Shown: piece by piece, positions 15,963 to 25,838 of the stretch
How the letters are laid out: every line of letters begins with the position of its first letter
How positions within the stretch are numbered: the stretch's first letter is position 1
From: an uncultured Roseateles sp.
Lineage (GTDB): Bacteria; Pseudomonadota; Gammaproteobacteria; Burkholderiales; Burkholderiaceae_C
DNA: 60,426 nucleotides
Direction: 5' to 3'
Assembly (NCBI RefSeq): GCF_945956965.1
Contig: NZ_CAMFJS010000030.1
Location: 1-60,426, forward strand
Notes under the pieces: model-generated
What the model was told of the DNA's origin: nothing
The model's input: only the letters and a program-made list of their open reading frames with translations
The model's database searches: none
Program-made: the position numbers and the translations under genes

Positions 15963-16895
15963 TTGGCAACACGCAAGTCATATGCGCTAGATCAGTGCCC
16001 GCTCTACAAGATTTCAAGCCGAAAGCGGTTAGCGCATGACATCTTCAATGTTGAATTGCAGGTACTGGAGCGGCTTGCGACCAACAGAAGCAACTTCCGA
16101 GTTTTCACGATTAGCCAAGGTGGAAAAGAACGCCAAGTCGAAGCTCCGAAGGCTGTTCTAGAACGATTCCACCGCCGAATCTTCAACCTTCTTGAGAGGA
16201 TCGAGAAGCCCGAATACCTTCACTCTGGCGTTCGAGGTCGCTCGTACATCTCGAATGCGAAGATCCACGTCGGCACGACGCCGCTCGTGAAACTGGATCT
16301 TAAAAAGTTCTATCCGTCAGTAGAAGGCGCCCGGGTTTACCGATTCTTTACCGGCACTATGCGTTGCAGCCCCGATGTGGCTGGATTGCTTACCCGTCTT
16401 TGCACATTTGAGAGCCACGTCCCTACGGGCAGTTGCGTCAGTCAGTTGCTGGCGTTTTATGCGTCGAAGCCTATGTTCGATGAGCTTCACGTCACGGCTG
16501 CCGAATCTGGAGTGCGCTTTAGCTGCTACGTCGATGACCTCACCTGGTCAGGCCATGGAGCAACACCAGCCTTCCTTTGGAAAGTAAAACAGGTGGTGCA
16601 CCGTCACGGATTTCGCCATCACAAAGACCGCTGCTTCGCAGCCGGGGACCGCAAGCTCGTAACTGGCGTGATTTTGGACGGTGACCGCATCGCCGTTCAG
16701 CCAAGCAAGGAATTCGATCTTTGGAGAAATATTCAAACTCTTGGGGGCAGTGAACCCGAACGACGACTGATCGCCGTGAATAGCCTTATTGGTTCCGCGA
16801 CTGCTGCGGGACAGATTGAAGCACGGTTCTTGCGGAGACTGTTGCGACTTCGACGCATAAGAGATGCCGCAATCGCAGAGATGTCTTCGACCTAA
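15963..16895 (+). CDS. Retron-type reverse transcriptase
   Basis: A 310-residue reverse transcriptase with no additional domain. Motif A is 'LVKLDLKKFYPSV' (Asp112), motif B 'VPTGSCVSQLLAF' (from residue 153) and the active site 'CYVDDLTWS' (YVDD at 189-192). 'KLVTGVILDGD' (VTG at 233-235) is the retron hallmark used to recognise its own msr RNA. The expected product is msDNA, primed from a 2'-OH of a guanosine in the ncRNA. The start is a TTG with GGAG 7 bp upstream. Length about 310 is typical of retron RTs. There is no maturase or endonuclease domain, which argues against a group II intron. Confidence 0.92.
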   Translation: MATRKSYALDQCPLYKISSRKRLAHDIFNVELQVLERLATNRSNFRVFTISQGGKERQVEAPKAVLERFHRRIFNLLERIEKPEYLHSGVRGRSYISNAKIHVGTTPLVKLDLKKFYPSVEGARVYRFFTGTMRCSPDVAGLLTRLCTFESHVPTGSCVSQLLAFYASKPMFDELHVTAAESGVRFSCYVDDLTWSGHGATPAFLWKVKQVVHRHGFRHHKDRCFAAGDRKLVTGVILDGDRIAVQPSKEFDLWRNIQTLGGSEPERRLIAVNSLIGSATAAGQIEARFLRRLLRLRRIRDAAIAEMSST

Positions 16896-17048
16896 GCAGA
16901 CTTAAATCTCTGGAGATAGATGGCCGGGAATCCGGCACAGGACAATCAACGGCCCATGCCGGCATCGCATCTCACCGCTAAAACGAGGCAAGCATCAGGT
17001 ACTTTGCAGCGGCACGTAAGTGCCTCCCGCGATGAGAAATGGCGTAAA
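16896..17048. other. Non-coding stretch after the retron RT
   Basis: About 150 bp between the RT stop and the terminator palindrome. No ribosome binding site or convincing ORF is seen. A short inverted repeat GGGAATCCGG... near 16925 is too imperfect to name. Confidence 0.4.
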
Positions 17049-17075
17049 AAAACGGACCAGCTGGTCCGTTTTGTC
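17046..17075. terminator. Terminator of the retron operon
   Basis: A perfect 24-bp palindrome centred at 17060/17061 (left half AAAACGGACCAG) ends in TTTT on the plus strand, with A residues on the left. It is able to stop transcription from both sides and closes the ncRNA-ORF-HTH-RT unit. Confidence 0.8.
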
Positions 17076-17185
17076 GTAGCTGCAAGCAATAAACATGGAG
17101 CCATACGGGTCATCCGCCAGGACAAACCACGGCTAAAAAGCCACCAAAACCGGCACCCTAAGCGCTCAATTTGAGCTAAATGCCG

Positions 17186-17228
17186 CCTGCCCATGAGGCA
17201 GGTGTAGGTTTTGGTGTAGCTTTTTTTA
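17186..17228. repeat. Right TGTAGG arms of the retron island with adjacent hairpin
   Basis: CCTGCC/GGCAGG (17186-17191 and 17197-17202) forms a hairpin. It runs into GGTGTAGGTTTT (17201-17212) and GGTGTAGCTTTTTTTA (17213-17228), two direct copies of the arm motif. The second is the reverse complement (15 of 16) of 14824-14839 at the left edge. The carB stop lies 10 bp further on. These are probably the recombination ends of the insertion. Confidence 0.65.
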
Positions 17229-17238
17229 CTTTCTTGAT

Positions 17239-20200
17239 TTATTTGAGAGAGGCGTGGTGTTCTTGCAGGGATTGCACCAGCAAGCCGTCTTGGTGCTTCA
17301 TGCCCTCCACTGCAGCTTCGCAGCCAGCCATGGTGGTGTAGTAAGTCACGCGGGCAGCCAGGGCGGCCTGACGGATGTGGCGACTGTCGGCAATCGCGGT
17401 ACGGGTCTCATCCACGGTGGTGAACACCAGCTGAATCTCGCCGCCCTTGATCATGTCGACAATGTGCGGGCGGCCGTCCTTGACCTTGTTGACCACGCGC
17501 ACTGGCACGCCGGCCTCGGCCACGGCAGCTGCCGTGCCCTTGGTGGCCACCACGCCGAAGCCCAGGGCATGCAGATCCTTGGCCACGGCCACGGCGCGCG
17601 CCTTGTCGGCATTCTTCACCGTGATCAGCACATTGCCTTGGCGCGGCAGACGCGAGCCGGCACCCAGCTGGCTCTTCAACATCGCTTCACCGAAGGTGCG
17701 GGCAGCGCCCATCACTTCGCCGGTAGAGCGCATCTCGGGGCTCAGGATGGGATCCACGCCCGGGAACTTATTGAAGGGGAAGACGGCTTCCTTGACGCTG
17801 AAATAAGGCGGCACCACTTCGGCCGGCACGCGACCCAAGCGATCCTTCTGGTCTTGGAGCTTCTGGCCGGCCATGCAACGTGCGGCGATCTTGGCCAATT
17901 GCTGGCCGGTCGCCTTGGACACGAAAGGCACCGTGCGCGAGGCACGTGGATTCACTTCCAGCACATAGACCGTCGCGCCTTCCAGGCCACCGGTCACATC
18001 ACCTTGAATGGCGAACTGCACGTTCATCAGGCCCACCACCTTCAGGGCGCGAGCCATGGCCGCCGTTTGACGACGCAACTCGTCCTGCAAGGCCACCGAC
18101 AGGGTGTAAGGCGGCAGCGAGCAAGCCGAGTCGCCGGAGTGGATACCAGCGGCCTCGATGTGCTCCATGATGCCGCCGATCATCACATCGGTGCCATCGC
18201 TGATGCAGTCGGCATCAACTTCCACAGCATCTTCCAAGAATCGATCCAGCAGCACTGGCGACTTGTCAGAGACACGCACCGCTTCGCGCATATAGCGCTC
18301 CAGGTCCTTGTCGCCGTGCACGATTTCCATCGCGCGGCCGCCCAGCACATAGCTGGGGCGCACCACCAGCGGGTAGCCGATTTCATTGGCCAGCGCCACA
18401 GCCTGCTCTTCGGTACGCGCAGTGCGATTCGGCGGCTGCTTCAGGCCCAGCTCGTGCAAGAGCTGTTGGAAGCGCTCGCGGTCCTCGGCCATATCGATGC
18501 TGTCGGGCGTGGTGCCGATGATGGGCACGCCGTTAGCTTCCAGGTCCAGGGCCAGCTTCAAAGGTGTCTGGCCGCCGTACTGAACGATCACGCCGACAGG
18601 CTTTTCCTTCTCGACGATTTCCAGCACGTCTTCCAGGGTCACAGGCTCAAAGTAGAGGCGATCCGAGGTGTCGTAGTCGGTCGAGACGGTCTCGGGATTG
18701 CAGTTGACCATGATGGTCTCGTAACCGTCTTCGCGCATGGCCAAAGCGGCGTGCACGCAGCAGTAATCGAACTCAATACCTTGACCAATACGGTTCGGGC
18801 CACCGCCCAGCACCATGATTTTCTTGTTGTTCGTCGGCTCGGCTTCGCACTCTTCCTCGTAGGTCGAGTACATATAGGCCGTTTCGGTCGAGAACTCGGC
18901 CGCGCAGGTGTCCACGCGCTTATAGACCGGGCGCACGCCCAGGGCATGGCGGGCGCGACGCACATCATGCTGGTTGCTGGCCAGGATCTTGCCCAGACGC
19001 TTGTCAGAGAAGCCCTTCTTCTTCAGCAGACGCAACTCGTCTGCCGACAAAGAGCCCAGTGCGCGACCAGCCAGCGATTGCTCGATCTGCACCAGTTGCT
19101 CGATTTGCGCCAGGAACCAAGGGTCGATGGCCGTCTCTTCAAACACTTCGGCCTGGCTCATACCCAGGCGGAAAGCATCAGCCACGAACAAGATGCGCTC
19201 AGGGCCGGGCTCGCCGATCTCTTGCACGATTTCTTCGCGGTCAGTGCTGCGCTCGGTCAGACCATCAATGCCTGTTTCTAGGCCACGCAAGGCCTTCTGG
19301 AAGCTTTCCTGGAAGGTGCGGCCCATGGCCATCACCTCACCCACCGACTTCATCTGCGTGGTCAGACGCGAATCGGCCATCGGGAACTTCTCGAAGGCGA
19401 AACGCGGGATCTTGGTGACCACGTAGTCGATGCTGGGCTCAAACGATGCCGGGGTCACGCCGCCGGTGATGTCGTTGCGCAATTCGTCCAGGGTGTAGCC
19501 CACGGCCAGCTTGGCAGCGATCTTGGCGATCGGGAAGCCGGTGGCCTTGGAGGCCAGTGCCGAGGAACGCGACACGCGCGGATTCATCTCAATCACGGTC
19601 ATGCGGCCGTTTTTGGGATTGATCGAGAACTGCACGTTCGAACCACCGGTGTCCACGCCGATTTCGCGCAAGATGGCGATGGAGGCGTTGCGCAGCAGTT
19701 GGTACTCTTTGTCGCTCAGGGTCTGAGCCGGCGCGACGGTGATGGAGTCACCGGTGTGCACGCCCATGGGGTCTAGGTTCTCGATCGAGCAGACGATGAT
19801 GCAGTTGTCTTTGCTGTCGCGCACAACCTCCATCTCGTACTCTTTCCAACCAATCAGCGACTCTTCGATCAAGAGTTCACGGGTCGGGGACAGATCCAGG
19901 CCGCGCTTGCAGATTTCCTCGAATTCCTCGGGGTTGTAGGCGATGCCGCCACCCGTGCCGCCGAGCGTGAAGCTGGGGCGAATGACCATGGGGAAGCCGG
20001 TGCCACCGATTTCGTCCTTGATGCGCTTTTGCACGGCCAGCGCTTCTTCCATGGAATGCGCGATGCCGGACTTGGCGGAATCGAGACCGATCTTGGTCAT
20101 CGCATCCTTGAACTTCAGGCGGTCTTCGGCCTTCTCGATCGCCTTCTCATTGGCGCCGATCATCTCCACGTTGTACTTGGCCAGCACGCCATGCTTGTGC

Positions 20201-20505
20201 AGGTCCAGCGCGCAATTCAACGCGGTCTGGCCGCCCATGGTGGGCAGCACCGCATCAGGCCGCTCCTTGGCAATGATCTTCTCGACCACTTGCCAGGTGA
20301 TGGGCTCGATATAGGTGACGTCGGCCGTGTCGGGGTCGGTCATGATGGTGGCAGGGTTGCTGTTCACCAGAATGACTTTGTAACCCTCTTCACGCAAAGC
20401 CTTGCAGGCCTGCGCGCCGGAGTAGTCGAATTCACAAGCCTGGCCAATGATGATGGGGCCAGCGCCGATGATGAGGATGCTCTTGATGTCTGTACGTTTT
20501 GCCAT
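17239..20505 (-). CDS. carB: Carbamoyl-phosphate synthase large subunit CarB
   Basis: A 1088-residue subunit that makes carbamoyl phosphate from ammonia, bicarbonate and two ATP for arginine and pyrimidine synthesis. Two homologous ATP-grasp halves are visible: '[20 protein letters not shown]' in the first and '[19 protein letters not shown]' in the second. The start is '[20 protein letters not shown]'. The C-terminal 150 residues are the MGS-like allosteric domain. It lies 13 bp downstream of carA. The retron island begins just past its stop codon. Confidence 0.98.
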   Translation of the reverse strand: MAKRTDIKSILIIGAGPIIIGQACEFDYSGAQACKALREEGYKVILVNSNPATIMTDPDTADVTYIEPITWQVVEKIIAKERPDAVLPTMGGQTALNCALDLHKHGVLAKYNVEMIGANEKAIEKAEDRLKFKDAMTKIGLDSAKSGIAHSMEEALAVQKRIKDEIGGTGFPMVIRPSFTLGGTGGGIAYNPEEFEEICKRGLDLSPTRELLIEESLIGWKEYEMEVVRDSKDNCIIVCSIENLDPMGVHTGDSITVAPAQTLSDKEYQLLRNASIAILREIGVDTGGSNVQFSINPKNGRMTVIEMNPRVSRSSALASKATGFPIAKIAAKLAVGYTLDELRNDITGGVTPASFEPSIDYVVTKIPRFAFEKFPMADSRLTTQMKSVGEVMAMGRTFQESFQKALRGLETGIDGLTERSTDREEIVQEIGEPGPERILFVADAFRLGMSQAEVFEETAIDPWFLAQIEQLVQIEQSLAGRALGSLSADELRLLKKKGFSDKRLGKILASNQHDVRRARHALGVRPVYKRVDTCAAEFSTETAYMYSTYEEECEAEPTNNKKIMVLGGGPNRIGQGIEFDYCCVHAALAMREDGYETIMVNCNPETVSTDYDTSDRLYFEPVTLEDVLEIVEKEKPVGVIVQYGGQTPLKLALDLEANGVPIIGTTPDSIDMAEDRERFQQLLHELGLKQPPNRTARTEEQAVALANEIGYPLVVRPSYVLGGRAMEIVHGDKDLERYMREAVRVSDKSPVLLDRFLEDAVEVDADCISDGTDVMIGGIMEHIEAAGIHSGDSACSLPPYTLSVALQDELRRQTAAMARALKVVGLMNVQFAIQGDVTGGLEGATVYVLEVNPRASRTVPFVSKATGQQLAKIAARCMAGQKLQDQKDRLGRVPAEVVPPYFSVKEAVFPFNKFPGVDPILSPEMRSTGEVMGAARTFGEAMLKSQLGAGSRLPRQGNVLITVKNADKARAVAVAKDLHALGFGVVATKGTAAAVAEAGVPVRVVNKVKDGRPHIVDMIKGGEIQLVFTTVDETRTAIADSRHIRQAALAARVTYYTTMAGCEAAVEGMKHQDGLLVQSLQEHHASLK

Positions 20506-20518
20506 TGTCTTTACTCCA

Positions 20519-21679
20519 TCAAGCCTTCGCCATCAGACTGATGAAGCGATCAAACAAATACGAAATGTCATGCGGGCCGGGGCTGGCTTCAGGGTGACCC
20601 TGGAAGCAGAAGGCCGGCTTGTCGGTGCGAGCCAGGCCCTGCAGCGTGCCGTCAAACAAGCTGATGTGGGTGGCGCGCAGATTGGCAGGCAGGTCTTCCG
20701 CCACCACCGCAAAACCGTGGTTCTGGCTGGTGATGGAGACGCGACCGCTGTCCAAATCCTTGACCGGATGGTTGGCGCCGTGATGGCCAAACTTCATCTT
20801 GAAGGTCTTAGCGCCTGAGGCTAGCGCCATGATCTGGTGACCCAAGCAAATGCCGAAAGTCGGGATGCCAGATTCGATCAATTCGGCTGCTGCCTTGATC
20901 GCGTAATCGCAGGGCTGCGGGTCGCCGGGGCCGTTGGACAAGAACACGCCATCGGGCTCCATGCCAAACACCACCGAGGCGGGCGTTTGCGCAGGCACCA
21001 CCGTGATCTTGCAGCCGCGCGAAGCCAGCATACGCAGAATATTGCTCTTCACGCCGAAGTCGTAAGCCACCACATGGAAGCGGGGCTGGGTCTGCTCGCC
21101 GTAGCCCTTGCCCAGGGTCCATTCGGTCTGCGTCCAGGCGTGAGTCTTTTCGGTGCTGACCACCTTGGCCAAATCCTGGCCGGCCATGCTTGGCGCGCCT
21201 TGGGCCAAGGCCACGGCCTGAGCGATCAACTCCGGCGTGATGGCCACACCCAGAGGCAAAGCCATGATGCACCCGTTTTGCGCGCCGGTGGTGCGCAGCA
21301 GACGGGTCAGGCGGCGGGTATCGATATTGGCAATCGCCACCGTGCCTTCATCCTGCAAATACTGACCCAGACTACGGGTCTCGCGGAAGTTGGACGACAG
21401 CAGCGGCAATTCTTTGATGATCAAACCAGCGGCATGGATCTTCGAGGCCTCGACATCCTCGTCGTTGACGCCGTAGTTGCCGATGTGCGGATACGTGAGG
21501 GTCACGATCTGCCGGCAGTAGCTCGGGTCAGTGAGGATTTCTTGGTAGCCGGTCATGGCGGTGTTGAACACCACCTCACCGACAGTGTGGCCAGCAGCGC
21601 CGATAGCGCTGCCTTTGAAGACCGTGCCGTCTGCCAGGGCGAGAATCGCGTGGGGGGTATGGAGCAGATCGGACAGCAC
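20519..21679 (-). CDS. carA: Carbamoyl-phosphate synthase small subunit CarA
   Basis: A 386-residue glutamine amidotransferase subunit. The class I amidotransferase Cys is in '[13 protein letters not shown]', the oxyanion strand is '[11 protein letters not shown]', and the His/Glu pair is in '[14 protein letters not shown]'. The frame is open 21 codons further upstream, but the GTG at 21679 has GGAG 6 bp before it and gives the usual N terminus ('[17 protein letters not shown]'). It supplies ammonia to CarB. Confidence 0.96.
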   Translation of the reverse strand: MLSDLLHTPHAILALADGTVFKGSAIGAAGHTVGEVVFNTAMTGYQEILTDPSYCRQIVTLTYPHIGNYGVNDEDVEASKIHAAGLIIKELPLLSSNFRETRSLGQYLQDEGTVAIANIDTRRLTRLLRTTGAQNGCIMALPLGVAITPELIAQAVALAQGAPSMAGQDLAKVVSTEKTHAWTQTEWTLGKGYGEQTQPRFHVVAYDFGVKSNILRMLASRGCKITVVPAQTPASVVFGMEPDGVFLSNGPGDPQPCDYAIKAAAELIESGIPTFGICLGHQIMALASGAKTFKMKFGHHGANHPVKDLDSGRVSITSQNHGFAVVAEDLPANLRATHISLFDGTLQGLARTDKPAFCFQGHPEASPGPHDISYLFDRFISLMAKA

Positions 21680-21838
21680 GGGGGACTCCGGTAGAGTGCG
21701 CGTCCAGCTCTGCTCATCATCTTGGCGCACCGCACATCGCACATCGCGAAACGTGGTGCTGGCAAGAAGTGACCTGAGTCCGGTGAAGAAACTGGTTTGA
21801 GTTTCGCTGGAGGCGGTAGGTTGCGGGTAAACCTGCTA

Positions 21839-21844
21839 AGTATA
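21839..21844 (-). promoter_or_regulatory. Possible -10 element upstream of carA
   Basis: TATACT on the minus strand, 160 bp before the carA start, in an otherwise gene-free 250-bp leader. No good -35 is seen at the right distance, so this is weak. Confidence 0.3.
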
Positions 21845-21931
21845 CCCGACCAGGGTTATCACCAGTCGCTACACGCAACTTTTGACCGTGTTGTGACAAG
21901 GATTTCCGGCTAAATCCCCAGCGACAAACCC

Positions 21932-22336
21932 TCAGCTCAGCGCAGCAATTCCTGCGCGTGCGATCTGCGCATCTTCCGTGGACTTCACGCCGCTCACGCC
22001 GACGGCGCCAACGCAATGCCCATCCACCAGAATCGGCACGCCACCTTCCAGCAGACCGCTCAAGCCAGGCGCGCTCAAAAATGACACCCGGCCCTGATTG
22101 ATGATGTCCTCATAAATCTTGGACTCACGACGACCCAAGGCCGAGGTATGCGCCTTGGCTGGGGCGATTTGCGCCGAAATGGCCGCAGCACCATCCAGGC
22201 GCTGCAGCCACAGCAGATGACCACCGTCGTCAACGATGGCGATGCTGACCGCCCACTGATGCGCCAACGCTTCCGCTTCGGCGGCAGCGGCGATCAACTT
22301 GACTTCGGCCATGGAAAGATAGGGCTTTTGCTTCAT
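21932..22336 (-). CDS. GlcG/HbpS-like heme-binding family protein
   Basis: A 134-residue protein of the GlcG family (DUF336). Typical features are 'AVSIAIVDDGGHLLWLQRLD', then 'AKAHTSALGRRES' and the glycine-rich 'GVPILVDGHCVGAVGVSG'. Members bind heme or corrinoids or accompany glycolate and alcohol oxidation genes; the exact role here is unknown. It is a stand-alone gene upstream of carA on the same strand. Confidence 0.8.
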   Translation of the reverse strand: MKQKPYLSMAEVKLIAAAAEAEALAHQWAVSIAIVDDGGHLLWLQRLDGAAAISAQIAPAKAHTSALGRRESKIYEDIINQGRVSFLSAPGLSGLLEGGVPILVDGHCVGAVGVSGVKSTEDAQIARAGIAALS

Positions 22337-22494
22337 GGGATTGATTTTGTGAGTGAAGTCCCCACTTTAGCCTGTCAGGGCCAAGGCCCGAGCCTCGGCC
22401 CCACCTGTCAAACAGGCTACAGTCGCGGCAGTTGCCGGTTGGCGGGCACCCATGCCCTCCTCTGCAGCTTTGAACTAATTTTCGGAGGACTGTG

Positions 22495-23190
22495 ATGAAC
22501 GAAACCCTACAAACCCAATACGGCGGCGTCGCCGGCGCCGGCTTGGCGCTGGAGCGCCAACGCGTGCTGCGCAATACCTATTGGCTGCTGGCCTTGTCCA
22601 TGGTGCCCACCGTGCTGGGCGCCTGGGTAGGCGTCTCCACCGGCATCATGGCCGCCATGGGCACAGGCATGAGCATGATGGTGTTCTTTGCCGGCGCCTT
22701 CGGCCTGATGTTCGTGGTCGAGAAGACCAAGAACAGCAGCACCGGCGTTTATGCCTTGCTGGCTTTCACCTTCTTCATGGGCTTGATGCTGTCGCGCTTG
22801 CTGGCCGGCATTCTGGGCTTCAAGAACGGCAGCAGCCTGATCATGATGGCCTTCGGCGGCACCGGCGCCATCTTCTTCGCCATGGCCTCGCTGGCCACGG
22901 TGATCAAGCGCGATCTGTCCGGCATGGGCAAGTTCTTGTTCGTCGGCGCCATCATCTTGCTGGTGGTGGGCGTGGTGAACATCTTCTTGCAATCCTCGGC
23001 GCTGATGCTGACCATGCTGGCCTTGTCCATGGCCGTGTTCTCCGCCTTCATGCTCTACGACATCAAGCGCGTGATCGACGGCGGCGAGACCAACTACATC
23101 TCCGCCACGCTGGCCATCTACCTGGACATCTACAACGTGTTCCAGAGCCTGCTGTCCCTGCTGGGCATCTTCGGCGGCGAGCGCGACTGA
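22495..23190 (+). CDS. Bax inhibitor-1/YccA family membrane protein
   Basis: A 231-residue protein with seven hydrophobic segments. It starts 'MNETLQTQYGG', followed by 'QRVLRNTYWLLALSMVP', the BI-1 N-terminal pattern. The last part has 'ALSMAVFSAFMLYDIKRVID' with the conserved Asp of the pH-sensing pair, and then 'LDIYNVFQSLLSLLGIFGGE'. The E. coli relative YccA modulates FtsH, which is also encoded in this window, though not next to it. The ATG at 22495 is 5 bp after GGAGGA; a GTG one codon upstream is less likely. Confidence 0.88.
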   Translation: MNETLQTQYGGVAGAGLALERQRVLRNTYWLLALSMVPTVLGAWVGVSTGIMAAMGTGMSMMVFFAGAFGLMFVVEKTKNSSTGVYALLAFTFFMGLMLSRLLAGILGFKNGSSLIMMAFGGTGAIFFAMASLATVIKRDLSGMGKFLFVGAIILLVVGVVNIFLQSSALMLTMLALSMAVFSAFMLYDIKRVIDGGETNYISATLAIYLDIYNVFQSLLSLLGIFGGERD

Positions 23191-23290
23191 TGACCCTCCC
23201 CCGTAGGCGCTGACGCGCCACCCCCTCAAGGGGCCGAGCCCGATGGACCGGTAAAGCCGGATCCATGGGCTCCACTTGATGGCGCAGCCG
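23191..23290. repeat. Burkholderiales-type intergenic repeat
   Basis: A GC-rich stretch with nested dyads. CGCTGACGCG lies near 23207, then CCCCCTCAAGGGG near 23222, and CCCGATGGACCGG with CCGGATCCATGGG makes a longer hairpin at about 23240-23271. Similar CCCCCTCAAGGGG-containing spacers are familiar from related genomes. It probably lies in the 3' untranslated region of the preceding gene. Confidence 0.45.
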
Positions 23291-23308
23291 CTTCGCGGTG
23301 CATAAAGA

Positions 23309-23334
23309 AACAAAGGGCCCTCAGGCCCTTTGTT
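23309..23334. terminator. Terminator between the BI-1 gene and rlmD
   Basis: A perfect 11-bp stem, AACAAAGGGCC with GGCCCTTTGTT, around a CTCA loop, lies between two convergent genes. It has A/T-rich arms on both sides and can work in both directions. Confidence 0.8.
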
Positions 23335-23349
23335 CGTTTCAGACCTGGC

Positions 23350-24714
23350 TCATTTGCCAGAGGCGAGTTCAAACACTGCAATGCTTTCGACATGCGAGGT
23401 GTGCGGGAACATATTCACCGCACTGGCCGCCGTACAGCGGTAGCCCGCCACATTGACCAGCAAGCCGGCGTCGCGCGCCAACGTGCTCGGGTTGCAGCTG
23501 ACGTAAACAATCCGCTTGGGCGGCTGCCAGTCGGGCGCCAAGCTCGGGTCTTGTGCAATATCAGCCACAGCCTTGGCCAAGGCGAAAGCACCATCACGCG
23601 GTGGATCGACCAGCCATTTATCGGCCACACCATCGGCCGCCAACAAGGCGGGCGTCATCTCAAACAGATTGCGCGCCTCGAAGCTTGTTTTGTCCGCCAA
23701 GCCGTTGGCACGGGCGTTCTCGCGCGAACGCTGCACCAAGGTCTCACTGCCCTCGATGCCCAGAACCTCGCGCGCCTTGGTGGCCAAGGGCAGCGTGAAA
23801 TTACCCAAGCCGCAGAACCAGTCGATCACCCGCTCATCCTTCTGCACATCCAGCAGGCGCAGTGCACGACCGACCAGCACGGCGTTGATGTGCGGATTGA
23901 CCTGGGTGAAGTCGGTTGGCTTGAATGGCATCACCACGCCAAACTCGGGCAGGCTGTAAGCCAGCTGCGCCCCACCCTCGTCCAGCAAATGCACCGTGTC
24001 CGGCCCCTTGGGCTGCAGCCACCATTGCACACCATGCTTGGCCGCAAAGTCGCGCATGCGCGCCTTGTCCGCATCGGGCAGAGGATTGAGGTTGCGCAGC
24101 ACCAGCGCAATCACCGAGTCACCCATGGCCAACTCGATTTGCGGCAAACGGTCGCGCTCATCCATGCTGGCGATCAAGTCACGCAGCGGCATCAGCAAAT
24201 CGCTGACGCGCTGAGGCACCACCTTGCAGACCTGCATGTCTGCCACATAGCGGCTCTTGCGCTCGTGAAAGCCGATCAGCACCTGCGCCTTCTTGGGCAC
24301 ATAGCGCACCGAGAAGCGAGCGCGGTAGCGATAGCCCCAGGTCGGGCCTTCGATCGGCCGCAGCAGGGTTTCAGGCTTGACCTTGCCCAGGTGCCAGAGG
24401 TTGTCCTCCACCACCCGCTGCTTGACGGCCACCTGCGCCCCCGCATGAAGGTGCTGCATCTTGCAGCCCCCGCAGGCCCCGGCATGAAGACCGAAGTGCG
24501 GGCAACCGGGCGTGACGCGCTGCGAGCTTTCATGCCGCATGGCCGTCATCGTGCCCTGCTCCCAGCTATTTTTCTTGCGGCCGGTCGTGACTTGAACCTC
24601 TTCACCGGGCAATGCGCCCTCGATGAAAACCACCTTGCCATCCGTTTTGTGGGCAACGCCCTGCGCGTCAAGGTCGATGGATTCGACCTTGAGCCATTCT
24701 GAATCTTGAATCAT
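23350..24714 (-). CDS. rlmD: 23S rRNA (uracil1939-C5)-methyltransferase RlmD
   Basis: A 454-residue SAM enzyme with a [4Fe-4S] cluster. The N-terminal TRAM domain ('[20 protein letters not shown]') binds RNA. The cluster cysteines are in '[19 protein letters not shown]' plus one later Cys. The SAM motif is '[16 protein letters not shown]', and the catalytic Cys is in '[14 protein letters not shown]'. The ATG at 24714 starts '[15 protein letters not shown]'; the open frame extends 11 codons further without a good ribosome binding site. It lies 54 bp upstream of rpoS in genome order but downstream of it in the transcript. Confidence 0.94.
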   Translation of the reverse strand: MIQDSEWLKVESIDLDAQGVAHKTDGKVVFIEGALPGEEVQVTTGRKKNSWEQGTMTAMRHESSQRVTPGCPHFGLHAGACGGCKMQHLHAGAQVAVKQRVVEDNLWHLGKVKPETLLRPIEGPTWGYRYRARFSVRYVPKKAQVLIGFHERKSRYVADMQVCKVVPQRVSDLLMPLRDLIASMDERDRLPQIELAMGDSVIALVLRNLNPLPDADKARMRDFAAKHGVQWWLQPKGPDTVHLLDEGGAQLAYSLPEFGVVMPFKPTDFTQVNPHINAVLVGRALRLLDVQKDERVIDWFCGLGNFTLPLATKAREVLGIEGSETLVQRSRENARANGLADKTSFEARNLFEMTPALLAADGVADKWLVDPPRDGAFALAKAVADIAQDPSLAPDWQPPKRIVYVSCNPSTLARDAGLLVNVAGYRCTAASAVNMFPHTSHVESIAVFELASGK

Positions 24715-24768
24715 GGGCCGGATTATCCCAGGCTCCGCAAAGCCCAAGCGAACGGCAGCCGCTCCGCC

Positions 24769-25812
24769 CTAAAAAATCGAATCGCGGTCGATGCCGTGGC
24801 GCATCATATTGCGCTTGAGCTTGGCCAGCGCCTCGATCTGAATCTGCCGAATGCGCTCTCGCGTCAAATGCAAGCGGGTGGCCAGCACATCCAGGGTTTC
24901 AGGCTCGCGGTCAGACAAACCAAATCGCCCGGCCAAGACCTCGCGCTCGCGCTCACTCAAGGCAGCCAAACCGTGCGAGACCAAGTCTTCTAACTCATGA
25001 CTCAAACGCAGGCCCAACGGATCAATGGCCTGCTCATCCGCCACGAGATCCATCATCGACTCTCCCCCCTCGCCATTGCGATCCACCGGGGAGTCCAGCG
25101 AGCTGGGCACTTCCGCGTAGGACAGCAATTCAGCCACATCCTCCACCGGCCGCCCCACCGCAGCCGCCACGTCTTCGACCCTCACCTTGGCCTCGACACC
25201 GTGCTGGCTTTGCACCGCCTCCAAGGCGCGCCTGGCCTTCAAGACCTGGTTGAGTTCACGCACGATGTGCACCGGCAAGCGCACCAAACGCGCCTGATGC
25301 ATCAAGGCGCTCTCGATGCTCTGGCGAATCCACCAACTGGCATAGGTAGAGAAGCGAAAGCCACGCTCCGGCTCAAACTTGCCAATGGCATGCATCAAGC
25401 CGAGATTGCCCTCCTCGATCAAATCACTCATCGGCAGGCCGCGGCCCAGATAGTTCTTGGCAATGCTGACGACCAAGCGCAGGTTGTGCTTGATCATGGC
25501 TTGGCGAGCGGCAAAGCTACCGGTACGCGCTTGCAAGGCGGTGGCGTATTCGTCTTCCGGGCTGAGCAGTGGCGTGCGGCGAATATCGCGCAAATAGGCC
25601 TGCAAGGCATTGCCGGGATCAGTCTCGGCATCAAGCTCGCTGGCTTGGCCGTTCAGTGCTGCAGCGCCGGGCTTTGCCTGCGCCTGCTCATCGTCCATGC
25701 CAGCAGGTCCAGCGAGGGAATCCGCTCCCTCCAAGGCACCCAATGCCACATCGATCGAAAAAGTCGTCAGGCCCGCGGAGGGCCTGGGTGAAGGGGCGTC
25801 AGCATGCTTCAT
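24769..25812 (-). CDS. rpoS: RNA polymerase sigma factor RpoS
   Basis: A 347-residue stationary-phase sigma factor. Region 1.2 is '[20 protein letters not shown]'. Region 2 has '[20 protein letters not shown]', '[14 protein letters not shown]' and '[16 protein letters not shown]'. Region 4 ends with the HTH '[19 protein letters not shown]'. The N-terminal 70 residues are variable. It follows nlpD at 26 bp, the conserved nlpD-rpoS pair, and in E. coli the main rpoS promoter lies inside nlpD. Confidence 0.95.
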   Translation of the reverse strand: MKHADAPSPRPSAGLTTFSIDVALGALEGADSLAGPAGMDDEQAQAKPGAAALNGQASELDAETDPGNALQAYLRDIRRTPLLSPEDEYATALQARTGSFAARQAMIKHNLRLVVSIAKNYLGRGLPMSDLIEEGNLGLMHAIGKFEPERGFRFSTYASWWIRQSIESALMHQARLVRLPVHIVRELNQVLKARRALEAVQSQHGVEAKVRVEDVAAAVGRPVEDVAELLSYAEVPSSLDSPVDRNGEGGESMMDLVADEQAIDPLGLRLSHELEDLVSHGLAALSEREREVLAGRFGLSDREPETLDVLATRLHLTRERIRQIQIEALAKLKRNMMRHGIDRDSIF

Positions 25813-25838
25813 GATGCAACGCCCCGAGCCAAGCGCGT

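Noticed and set aside
15963-16895. RT as part of a group II intron or a diversity-generating retroelement.
   Set aside because: No maturase or endonuclease domain, no domain V-like RNA end, and no template/variable repeat pair nearby; the VTG motif and the HTH partner fit a retron.
17254-19281. A 675-codon plus-strand frame over carB, and similarly long frames opposite ppiD (30882-32867) and rlmD.
   Set aside because: Antisense shadows created by codon bias; none has a ribosome binding site or domain.
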